A stretch of DNA of 6,170 bases from SZUA-430 sp044375275 (lineage in GTDB: Bacteria > Pseudomonadota > Alphaproteobacteria > Micropepsales > Micropepsaceae). Below, in pieces: positions 1 through 5,924 of the stretch. A model generated the notes under the pieces. The model did not search any database and was not told the origin of the DNA. It worked only from the letters and a program-made list of their open reading frames with translations. The stretch covers positions 1 through 6,170 of the forward strand of contig JBILMZ010000207.1 in assembly GCA_044375275.1 (NCBI GenBank), read 5' to 3'. Made by a program: the position numbers and the translations under genes. The first letter of the stretch is position 1. Each line of letters opens with the position of its first letter.

Positions 1-506
<506 letters not shown>

Positions 507-510
<4 letters not shown>

Positions 511-1283
511 GCGCTCCCCGATTCAACCGCCACGGTGTCTGGGCGATCTACCGGTTCGAACTCTCGCGCTCCCTGAGGACCATCTGGCAGAGCCTTGCGA
601 CGCCGGTCATCACGACGTCCCTCTATTTCGTCGTGTTCGGATCGGCGATCGGCTCACGGATGGGGGACATCGACGGCATTGCCTATGGCGCCTTCATCGT
701 GCCGGGGCTGATCATGCTCACGCTCTTCACGGAGAGCATCTTCAACGCGGCCTTCGGGATCTACTTCCCGAAGTTCACGGGGACGATCTATGAAGTCCTC
801 TCGGCACCGGTCTCGCACTTCGAGATCGTGCTGGCCTATGTCGGGGCGGCGGCAACGAAATCGGTGGTGCTGGGGCTCGTGATCCTCGCCACGGCATCCC
901 TGTTCGTGCCCATCCACATCGAGCATCCGCTCGCGATGCTGGCGTTCCTTGTGCTGATTTCGGCGACCTTCTGCCTCTTCGGGTTCATCATCGGGATCGT
1001 GTCCAACAATTTCGAGCAGATGCAGGTCGTGCCGATGCTCGTGGTCACGCCGCTGACCTTCCTGGGTGGCGCGTTCTATTCGATCACCATGCTGCCGCCC
1101 GCCTGGCAGACCGTCGCCTATTTCAATCCGGTGGTGTATCTCATCTCGGGCTTCCGCTGGACCTTCTTTGGCCAGGGCGACGTGCCGGTGGTGACGAGCC
1201 TTGTTGCGACGCTCTTGTTCTTCCTCATCTGCCTCGGGATTGTGGGGTGGATTTTCAAGACCGGATATCGGCTGAAGAACTAG
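507..1283 (+). CDS. ABC-2 type exporter permease (YadH-like)
   Basis: This is an integral inner-membrane permease of 258 aa that would form the transport path for the preceding ATPase. I see six hydrophobic segments at about residues 31-48, 60-80, 110-133, 142-165, 174-192 and 229-250, the standard ABC-2 topology. Recognisable family stretches are TPVITTSLYFVVFG (32-45), the IVPGLIM segment (64-70), the TPLTFLGGAFYS motif (181-192) before the last helix, and NPVVYLISGFR (207-217). They match E. coli YadH (256 aa) closely as I remember it, including IGSR.GD in the first loop. The ATG is within the ATGA overlap with the ATPase stop and has a good Shine-Dalgarno, so the start is secure. The stop (TAG, 1281-1283) is followed after 3 bases by the long inverted repeat that probably ends the transcript. 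Drug, lipid or polysaccharide export cannot be told apart from sequence. Confidence 0.95.
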
Positions 1284-1286
1284 GGG

Positions 1287-1379
1287 GAAAAACCCGTGAC
1301 AGTGCACTCATTTGCGCACGGTGCGCCGCACTGCCGGCAGCGTTGAAAGTGCAAATGAGTGCACTGTCACGGGTTTTTC
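1287..1379. terminator. Long perfect inverted repeat, probable bidirectional terminator
   Basis: The left arm (1287-1315) and right arm (1351-1379) are exact reverse complements over 29 bp, separated by 35 bp. The left arm begins GAAAAACCCGTGACAGTGCA. The arms carry an A-tract at the outer left (1288-1292) and a T-tract at the outer right (1374-1378), so RNA from either strand would fold into a strong stem followed by U residues. The element occupies nearly all of the 95-bp gap between the convergent permease stop (1283) and the ribF stop (1379-1381), and its last base is also the last base of the ribF stop codon. Termination in both directions is the simplest role. The arms are much longer than usual for a rho-independent terminator and the loop is large, so a dispersed palindromic or MITE-like element reused as a terminator is a real alternative. 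I see no convincing target-site duplication. Confidence 0.8.
1314..1340. repeat. Nested palindromes in the loop of the inverted repeat
   Basis: The loop holds three adjoining or overlapping short palindromes: GCGCAC-G-GTGCGC (1314-1326), GTGCG-C-CGCAC (1321-1331, sharing bases with the first) and CTGCCGGCAG (1331-1340). The first two are mutually exclusive when folded. With the 29-bp arms closed, the loop could form one or two small hairpins in a branched structure. Function unknown. Confidence 0.6.
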
Positions 1380-2287
1380 TAAAGCAATGCCCGCGCCGCC
1401 TCACTGTCCTTGGCGATCTGGGCCTTGAGGGCGTCGAGGCCGGCGAACTTCATTTCGGGGCGCAGGAAGCTGATGAACGAGACGACGATGGGCTGGCCAT
1501 AGATGTCGCCCTCGAAGTCGAAGATGTGGACCTCGAGCAGCACGTCCTTCTTGTCGAAGGTGGGGCGCCGGCCGAAATTGGCGACGCCGCCATACTTGCG
1601 GCCACCGACCTCGACGCGCACGGCGTAAACCCCGAGCGCGGGCTCGAGATAGCCTTCAAGTGACACGTTGGCGGTCGGGAAGCCGATCGTGCGGCCGCGA
1701 CGGTCGCCGCCTTCCACGCGACCTTCGACCGTCCAGGGATGGCCCAGCAATGCGGCTGCGACGTCGGGCTTTCCATCCCGCAGCGCCTCGCGGATGCTGG
1801 TCGAAGAGATCTTTGATGCGCCGCCCTCGCCCACCAGTTCGAACGTTGTCACGTCGAAACCCAGCTCGGCGCCCCGCTTCTGCAGCAGGGCCAGGTTACC
1901 CTGTCGTCCCTTTCCGAAGCAGAAATCCTCGCCCACGATCACGTGACGCACGCCCAGCCCCTGCACCAGCACCTTCGTGATGAACTCGTCGGCCGAAAGC
2001 GAAGCGAAGGCCGCGTCGAAATGGAGTGCGAACAGGAAGCTTACGCCGTGCTGCTCGAGCAGGCGCGCTTTGGCCCGGAACGGCGTCAGGCGGAAGCGTG
2101 GCGTGTCGGGCCTGAAGAACTCCTGCGGGTGCGGCTCGAACACGAGCACGCCCAGCTTCTCACCCAGCGCCCTGGCATGCTGCAGCAGGGCCTGGTGCCC
2201 CTTGTGCACGCCATCGAAATTGCCAATCGCGACCGTGGCGCCGCGCGCGCTTTCAGGCACCTGCTCGTAATGGCGGAAGATCAGCAT
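1379..2287 (-). CDS. ribF: Bifunctional riboflavin kinase / FAD synthetase RibF
   Basis: RibF phosphorylates riboflavin to FMN and then adenylylates FMN to FAD in the cytoplasm. At 302 aa it has the usual bacterial length and both domains. The N-terminal FMN adenylyltransferase half has the nucleotide-binding motif GNFDGVHKGH (22-31), the VGEDFCFGKGRQGN segment (118-131) and SSTSIR (161-166), which resembles the cytidylyltransferase-type phosphate-binding motif. The C-terminal riboflavin kinase half has GRTIGFPTANV (198-208), with the family's PTAN motif at 204-207, then GGVANFGRRPTF (233-244) and LEVHIFDF (251-258), where E252 sits at the position of the catalytic glutamate. The ATG at 2287 has only a weak Shine-Dalgarno but lies 11 bp after the maoC-like stop, so translation is probably coupled. 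The gene ends in the long inverted repeat. No FMN riboswitch could be placed in the 11-bp upstream gap; any control must lie further upstream in the operon. Confidence 0.97.
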   Translation of the reverse strand: MLIFRHYEQVPESARGATVAIGNFDGVHKGHQALLQHARALGEKLGVLVFEPHPQEFFRPDTPRFRLTPFRAKARLLEQHGVSFLFALHFDAAFASLSADEFITKVLVQGLGVRHVIVGEDFCFGKGRQGNLALLQKRGAELGFDVTTFELVGEGGASKISSTSIREALRDGKPDVAAALLGHPWTVEGRVEGGDRRGRTIGFPTANVSLEGYLEPALGVYAVRVEVGGRKYGGVANFGRRPTFDKKDVLLEVHIFDFEGDIYGQPIVVSFISFLRPEMKFAGLDALKAQIAKDSEAARALL

Positions 2288-2298
2288 CGGCGGTCGGC

Positions 2299-2730
2299 TT
2301 ACTTGCCGCGCGCGGGCACCATCACCAGCGCCTCGCCCTCGATGACCGTGTTGTCGCCCACCTTGCAGACCGTGGAGAGGACGGCCCGACGCTTGTCGGG
2401 AATGATCTCGGTGACGGTTGCCGTGGCACTCACGATGTCCCCGATTCTGACGGGCGCCTTGAAGCGCAGGGTCTGGCTCATGTAGATCGTGCCATAGCCC
2501 GGCAGCTTCGTTCCGATGACAGTCGAGATGAAGCCGGCCGACAGCATGCCGTGGGCAATGCGGCCCTTGAACATGGTCTTTTCGGCGAAAGCCTGGTCGA
2601 GGTGAACCGGGTTGTCGTCGCCCGAGACCTCGGCGAACTTGACGATGTCCGCCTCGGTGACGGTCTTGGTGTAGGTCGCCGACTGGCCCACCGAGAGATC
2701 TTCAATGCATAAGCCGGTCTTCGCTGACAT
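2299..2730 (-). CDS. MaoC-type hotdog-fold (R)-enoyl-CoA hydratase family protein
   Basis: This 143-aa protein is a single hotdog domain of the MaoC / (R)-specific enoyl-CoA hydratase family, which adds water to trans-2-enoyl-CoA to give (R)-3-hydroxyacyl-CoA. The hydratase-2 motif is intact: FAEVSGDDNPVHLD (32-45) followed by FKGRIAHGML (54-63). D38 and H43 keep the five-residue spacing of the catalytic Asp/His pair known from PhaJ-type hydratases, so the protein looks catalytically competent. The size fits PhaJ-like single-domain members. The ATG at 2730 is the first in frame; upstream there is only a loose GGA 10 nt away. The gene sits 97 bp after the HAD-type gene and 11 bp before ribF, giving a probable operon with ribF. 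The true acyl substrate cannot be read from sequence: fatty-acid, PHA-precursor or a dedicated pathway are all possible. Confidence 0.92.
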   Translation of the reverse strand: MSAKTGLCIEDLSVGQSATYTKTVTEADIVKFAEVSGDDNPVHLDQAFAEKTMFKGRIAHGMLSAGFISTVIGTKLPGYGTIYMSQTLRFKAPVRIGDIVSATATVTEIIPDKRRAVLSTVCKVGDNTVIEGEALVMVPARGK

Positions 2731-2769
2731 GCGGGGTAATTCCAGTGCTGTGAATGTTCGTTGCGTGGC

Positions 2770-2798
2770 AATCTAGCGGGAGCCTCCTGCTGCTACAA
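2770..2798 (-). promoter_or_regulatory. Weak candidate promoter upstream of the maoC-like gene
   Basis: Read on the minus strand, TTGTAG (2793-2798) and TAGATT (2770-2775) are spaced by 17 bp and lie 40 bp before the MaoC-like start. The match to the sigma-70 consensus is only 3/6 and 4/6, so this is a suggestion that maoC-ribF may have its own promoter within the 97-bp gap. Confidence 0.2.
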
Positions 2799-2804
2799 GG
2801 GCGG

Positions 2805-2828
2805 GCCACAAGGGTGGCACGACGTGCC
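2805..2828 (-). other. Two overlapping short hairpins just after the HAD-type gene
   Basis: GGCACG-A-CGTGCC (2816-2828) touches the HAD-type stop codon, and GCCAC-AAGG-GTGGC (2805-2818) overlaps it. They sit where a 3' hairpin is expected for the minus-strand transcript but have no following U-tract, so they may be an attenuating or RNA-stabilising structure rather than a full terminator. Confidence 0.3.
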
Positions 2829-3703
2829 TACCATGCGAGGCGGCGCATGGCTCCGATCGCGCTCAGCCCTGCGGGGCCAAGGACTGACGCCATGCGTGCC
2901 GGATCGGGCTGCAGCGTCTCGTCCGAGAGTTCGCGCTCGTGGATGCCGCCGGTGATCAGCAGAGCGTCGATGCCTGCGTGCTTTGCGCCGAGGATGTCTG
3001 TGCGCAGACCATCGCCAATGGCCAGCCATTCGCGCCTGTCGGGTGAACGGCCCGTGTGCTCGCGCAGGTGACGCTCGACGAAGTCGTAGACCGGCAGATG
3101 CGGCTTGCCGAGATAGGTCACCTGCCCGCCGCGCGCCTCGTAGTCCTGTGCGAGCGCACCCGCGCAGTAGATCAGATGGTCGCCGCGCTGGACCTGAAGG
3201 TCCGGGTTCGCGCAGAAGAACGGCGTGCCCGCCTTGAGCGCCGGCGTCCAGTACTCCCGGTAATCGTCCGGGCCTTCCTTCGTGTCGTCGAACGGGCCGG
3301 TGCAGACGATCGCCTTCGCGTCGCCAAGGGCCACGCGGCTGACGTCGAGACCTTCGAACAGCGGCATGTCGCGGTCGGGACCGACATGGTGGATCGCGAA
3401 CGTGCCAGTCCGGGCGTGACCTGCCAGCAGTTCGCGCGTGAGGTCACCTGACGTCACGATCGCATCGTAGGATGTTCCGGGGACACCCAGGCTGGCCAAC
3501 TGCTCGCGGATCGGCGCATTGGGCCTCGGCGCATTGGACAGGAGAAGGACAGTGCCGCCGGATGCGCGGAACGCATCGAGGCAGTCGACGACGCCCTCAA
3601 AGGCCTTGTGGCCGTTGTGCAGGACGCCCCAGATATCGCAGATGAGGACCTTGTAGCGGGGCGCAAGGCTGCGCAGGCCACCGAGAACGGGAACGATTGT
3701 CAT
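2828..3703 (-). CDS. Class IIA HAD-type hydrolase (TIGR01459-like)
   Basis: This 291-aa cytoplasmic protein belongs to the haloacid dehalogenase superfamily, subfamily IIA (NagD-like cap). The motifs are in order: motif I ICDIWGVLHNG (21-31) with nucleophile D23, motif II LLLSNAPRP (53-61) with S56, the motif III lysine K200 in LGKPH (198-202), and motif IV IGDGLRTDILGA (229-240) with D231 and D236 for Mg2+. The region between motifs II and III is the cap, of a size typical of class IIA. The second Asp of the usual DxD in motif I is replaced by Trp (W25). From memory, DxWGVLH is characteristic of the TIGR01459 group, whose substrate is unknown. The start at 3703 is the first ATG in frame and has no strong Shine-Dalgarno. 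It lies 64 bp after the EAL gene and 97 bp before the MaoC-like gene, all on the minus strand. It may be a sugar-phosphate or nucleotide phosphatase, but I cannot name a substrate. Confidence 0.9.
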   Translation of the reverse strand: MTIVPVLGGLRSLAPRYKVLICDIWGVLHNGHKAFEGVVDCLDAFRASGGTVLLLSNAPRPNAPIREQLASLGVPGTSYDAIVTSGDLTRELLAGHARTGTFAIHHVGPDRDMPLFEGLDVSRVALGDAKAIVCTGPFDDTKEGPDDYREYWTPALKAGTPFFCANPDLQVQRGDHLIYCAGALAQDYEARGGQVTYLGKPHLPVYDFVERHLREHTGRSPDRREWLAIGDGLRTDILGAKHAGIDALLITGGIHERELSDETLQPDPARMASVLGPAGLSAIGAMRRLAW

Positions 3704-3767
3704 GACGGGCGCACGAAGTGACAGATCGCCTGCCCTGCGTCAACAATCGGCGCGGGATGCCCTTGCG

Positions 3768-5096
3768 TCAGGCGGCGCGGCCGCCCGTCGAGGCCGGACG
3801 CGGGCGGGCAATGGCGGCCGCTCCCTGCTGCTGCGGGCGCGGCGCGGCGGCACTGGCCTGCGGCAGGCCCTGGTCCATGATCACGTCGCGGATCGGCTTG
3901 GGTTCGCCGAAGAGGAAGCCCTGGCCATAGTCGACCTGGAAATCCAACACGGCGAGCGCCTCGCGCTCGTATTCGATGCGGTCGGCGATCAGGTTCAGGC
4001 CGTAGCGCATCAGCCACTGCTTGAGGTCGGCCGGGTGAATGCGCGCGCCGGTCTCCTGCGGGTCGCCGGTGATGACCGAGGCCGATACCTTCAGGAAGCG
4101 AACGCGGCGCGAGCGCGCGGCAGCGAAGTCGATGTCGAGCGAGGTCACGCGGTCGATCGAGAGCGTGAAGCCGAGATCGCCGAGGCGTGCCAGGTTCGTC
4201 TGCTCGACCGTTGTCAGCGTCTCGAAGGTCTCCTGCGCGATCTCGAAGATCAGCATGCCCGCGAGTTCGCGGTTCGCTTCGAGGTAGTCGATGAACTGCG
4301 AGAAGAAGCCGCGGTCCTGAAGCGTCTCGCGCGAGAGATTGTAGAAGACGCCGACGTCACGGTTGCGCTGGCCCCAGGTCTGCATGGCCTGCACGCAGCG
4401 GAACAGCAGCATGTTGTCGATCACGGACATCAGGCCGGCAGGTTCCGCCACCTTGATGTACTGGGCCGGCATGATGATCTTGCCGTCTTCGGTGCGCAGG
4501 CGCGACAGGGCCTCGTAGTAGCGCACGCGGCGCTGCGGCAGGCTCACGATCGGCTGCAGATAGAGCTCGACGCGGTTGTCTTCGAGCGCGCGGCGGACCA
4601 TCTCGAGCATCGCGTCGCGCGTATTCGTTGCCGAGACCGGCAGGCGTTCGTTGCGTGGCGCCACGGACTGTGCGGCCGGAATCGCCGGATCCTTGGCCAT
4701 GGGATCACGCGCGTGGGCCTTGGTGGCGACGCCTTCGGCCATGCGACGCACGAGGGATTCGAGGACCTTTACCTCGGTCACGACGCGGTCATTGCGCGCG
4801 GAGAAGCTGTCGTCGACGTGCTGCTTGAGCTCCAGCAGCGCCCTGCGCGTGAGCTCGGCTTCCGCACGCATGGTCTCCTGCGTCTTGCTGAGGTGCGTGA
4901 GAGAAGCTTCGTTGCGCGCGTTTTCGGACAGCTGGGAGAACAGGTTTTCGCAGTAGGTCGCCGCCAGCGTGACGAAACCCACGACCAGCATGGCGCCGAC
5001 CGCGCCCGTGGCGCCGATCCGGTACATGATTGCGGCCGTGATGATGCCCGCTATGCAGGCCACACCAGGCACCACCAACTGATCCAGGCGGGGCAT
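3768..5096 (-). CDS. Membrane-anchored coiled-coil EAL-domain protein with degenerate active site (TipF-like)
   Basis: This 442-aa protein has two N-terminal membrane helices (about 6-26 and 30-48), a charged heptad-like region probably forming a coiled coil (about 55-120), a Pro/Ala linker (130-155), an EAL domain (about 165-405) and a Pro/Ala/Gln-rich tail. The EAL domain keeps QPIV (181-184), YEALSRL (194-200), YNLS (252-255), FEIAQETF (284-291), K336 and GQGFLF (391-396). The metal-binding loop normally reading DDFGTGYSSL is IDRVTSLDIDF (314-324), and AEGVET is ADRIEY (371-376). This suggests c-di-GMP binding without efficient phosphodiesterase activity. Layout and length match Caulobacter TipF (about 450 aa), a c-di-GMP receptor that positions the flagellum at the new pole; orthology is inferred from architecture. 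The ATG at 5096 has AAGGTG 5 nt upstream. It is the first gene of the minus-strand block and is divergent from the peroxidase gene. Confidence 0.9.
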   Translation of the reverse strand: MPRLDQLVVPGVACIAGIITAAIMYRIGATGAVGAMLVVGFVTLAATYCENLFSQLSENARNEASLTHLSKTQETMRAEAELTRRALLELKQHVDDSFSARNDRVVTEVKVLESLVRRMAEGVATKAHARDPMAKDPAIPAAQSVAPRNERLPVSATNTRDAMLEMVRRALEDNRVELYLQPIVSLPQRRVRYYEALSRLRTEDGKIIMPAQYIKVAEPAGLMSVIDNMLLFRCVQAMQTWGQRNRDVGVFYNLSRETLQDRGFFSQFIDYLEANRELAGMLIFEIAQETFETLTTVEQTNLARLGDLGFTLSIDRVTSLDIDFAAARSRRVRFLKVSASVITGDPQETGARIHPADLKQWLMRYGLNLIADRIEYEREALAVLDFQVDYGQGFLFGEPKPIRDVIMDQGLPQASAAAPRPQQQGAAAIARPRPASTGGRAA

Positions 5097-5101
5097 CCCA
5101 A

Positions 5102-5107
5102 CACCTT
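5102..5107 (-). promoter_or_regulatory. Ribosome binding site of the EAL-domain gene
   Basis: Read on the minus strand, AAGGTG lies 5 nt before the ATG at 5096 and supports that start. Confidence 0.6.
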
Positions 5108-5153
5108 AATTCGACTGATTCCTACCGTCTGGCAGTCTCAAGCCCGAAGGGTT

Positions 5154-5159
5154 TATAAG
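5154..5159 (+). promoter_or_regulatory. Candidate -10 element of the peroxidase gene
   Basis: TATAAG (5 of 6 to TATAAT) lies 22 bp before the ATG at 5182 in the 85-bp divergent spacer, which would give a leader of about 15 nt. I see no good -35 hexamer at 16-18 bp; TGGCAG at 5130-5135 is poor. Either the promoter is activator-dependent or the match is chance. Confidence 0.3.
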
Positions 5160-5171
5160 GTGTTAACCAGT

Positions 5172-5177
5172 GGAGAG
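5172..5177 (+). promoter_or_regulatory. Ribosome binding site that fixes the peroxidase start
   Basis: GGAGAG sits 4 nt before the ATG at 5182. A GTG at 5170 is in the same frame but would put this Shine-Dalgarno inside the coding region, so the ATG is preferred. Confidence 0.75.
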
Positions 5178-5181
5178 ACCC

Positions 5182-5661
5182 ATGACCAACGCCCATTCCT
5201 TCTCGTTCAAGTCCATCGACGGCCAGCCGATGCCTTTGTCCGGCTTTGCCGGCAAGGCGGTGCTTGTCGTCAACACCGCCAGCGCCTGCGGCCTCACCCC
5301 GCAATACAAGGGGCTGGAAGCGCTGTGGCGCGAATACAAGGGACGCGGACTTGTCGTGCTCGGCGTGCCCTGCAACGATTTCGGTGCGCAGGAGCCCGGA
5401 ACCGAAGGCGAGATCAAGACCTTCTGCGAAACCAGCTTCGGCGTCGACTTCCCCCTGACGGCCAAGGAGCACGTGCTCGGCGCGGGCGCTCATCCCTTCT
5501 ACCAGTGGGCGGCGAAGGAGCTCGGCGAAGGCGGCACGCCGCGCTGGAACTTCCACAAGTATCTCGTGGCGAAGGATGGCACGCTGGCCGGGACGTTCGG
5601 GTCGCGGACGGAGCCGGAGGCTGCTGAGGTGAAGGCGGCTGTTGAGGCGGCGTTGAAGTAA
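5182..5661 (+). CDS. gpx: Glutathione peroxidase family protein, Cys-type (probably thioredoxin-dependent)
   Basis: This 159-aa thioredoxin-fold peroxidase reduces hydrogen peroxide and organic hydroperoxides. I see no signal peptide, so it should be cytoplasmic. Numbered from the ATG at 5182, it has NTASACGLTPQY (31-42) with peroxidatic C36, PCNDFGAQEPG (63-73) with Q70, RWNFHKYLV (121-129) with W122 and N123, completing the Cys-Gln-Trp-Asn tetrad, and FC at 81-82. C36, C64 and C82 fall at the same positions as in yeast Gpx3/Orp1, where C82 is the resolving cysteine. This points to a two-Cys, thioredoxin-linked enzyme despite the family name. The length is normal for bacterial members. The start is chosen by the GGAGAG Shine-Dalgarno. 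It is divergent from the EAL gene and 11 bp upstream of a small membrane-protein gene, so probably co-transcribed with it. Confidence 0.95.
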   Translation: MTNAHSFSFKSIDGQPMPLSGFAGKAVLVVNTASACGLTPQYKGLEALWREYKGRGLVVLGVPCNDFGAQEPGTEGEIKTFCETSFGVDFPLTAKEHVLGAGAHPFYQWAAKELGEGGTPRWNFHKYLVAKDGTLAGTFGSRTEPEAAEVKAAVEAALK

Positions 5662-5665
5662 GGGG
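5660..5665 (+). promoter_or_regulatory. Ribosome binding site of the small membrane-protein gene
   Basis: AAGGGG overlaps the peroxidase stop codon and lies 7 nt before the ATG at 5673. This supports the start, and also that the 83-codon frame is really translated and coupled to the peroxidase gene. Confidence 0.6.
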
Positions 5666-5672
5666 TGGCTTC

Positions 5673-5924
5673 ATGAACGAGACTGATAGCGACAAGGCAC
5701 GGCGCGATGCATATGTGCGCGAGTACTACGGACGTCGCTGGTACTGGAGTGGCGTAAGCACTGTGACCATCTTGCCTGCATTTTTGTTCTGTGCCGCAAT
5801 CACGCCCGAAGAAAAGTTCCATAATCTCTTCTTCCTGATGGCTTTCCTGATGGTGCTTGTAAACGTGTTTTGGCTTTTGGACAGACGCCGGGTGACGAAG
5901 AAGCACTTCCCGCCCAAGCAATGA
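5673..5924 (+). CDS. Small two-helix membrane protein of unknown function
   Basis: I do not recognise this 83-aa protein. It has a charged, Tyr/Arg-rich cytoplasmic-looking N-terminus (1-23, containing REYYGRRWYW at 16-25), a hydrophobic helix at about 24-43, a short charged turn (TPEEKFHN, 44-51), a second helix at about 51-69 (FFLMAFLMVLVNVFWLL) and a basic tail (DRRRVTKKHFPPKQ, 70-83). By the positive-inside rule both ends should face the cytoplasm. The ATG has a good Shine-Dalgarno and follows the peroxidase stop by 11 bp, so co-expression is likely. GC is about 52% by hand count, clearly below the peroxidase gene, partly because Phe/Leu helices use T-rich codons; recent acquisition or relaxed selection is possible. 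The main doubt is whether it is conserved; the RBS, hydrophobic pattern and position argue that it is real. Confidence 0.7.
   Translation: MNETDSDKARRDAYVREYYGRRWYWSGVSTVTILPAFLFCAAITPEEKFHNLFFLMAFLMVLVNVFWLLDRRRVTKKHFPPKQ

Noticed and set aside
654..1307. 217-codon open frame on the minus strand opposite the ABC permease
   Set aside because: Its His/Glu/Arg-rich composition is the mirror of a hydrophobic gene, it has no recognisable domain, and the permease on the other strand is certain.
1281..1385. Target-site duplication around the long inverted repeat
   Set aside because: The flanks both contain CTA, but in positions that do not form a matched direct repeat, so insertion by transposition is not shown.
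1943..2485. 180-codon + strand frame opposite ribF and the MaoC-like gene
   Set aside because: It crosses two real genes on the other strand and its composition is that of a shadow.
3738..3743. TTGACG on the minus strand, a good -35 hexamer before the HAD-type gene
   Set aside because: No acceptable -10 element occurs 16-18 bp downstream, so I did not call a promoter.
5170..5184. GTG start for the peroxidase, four codons upstream of the ATG
   Set aside because: It would place the GGAGAG ribosome binding site inside the coding sequence; the ATG at 5182 is correctly spaced from it.
3702..5627. 641-codon open frame on the + strand
   Set aside because: It lies antisense to the well-supported EAL gene and runs out of frame into the peroxidase gene. 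Its translation is Arg/His/Ala/Asp-rich, as expected for a GC-rich shadow, and it has no domain.
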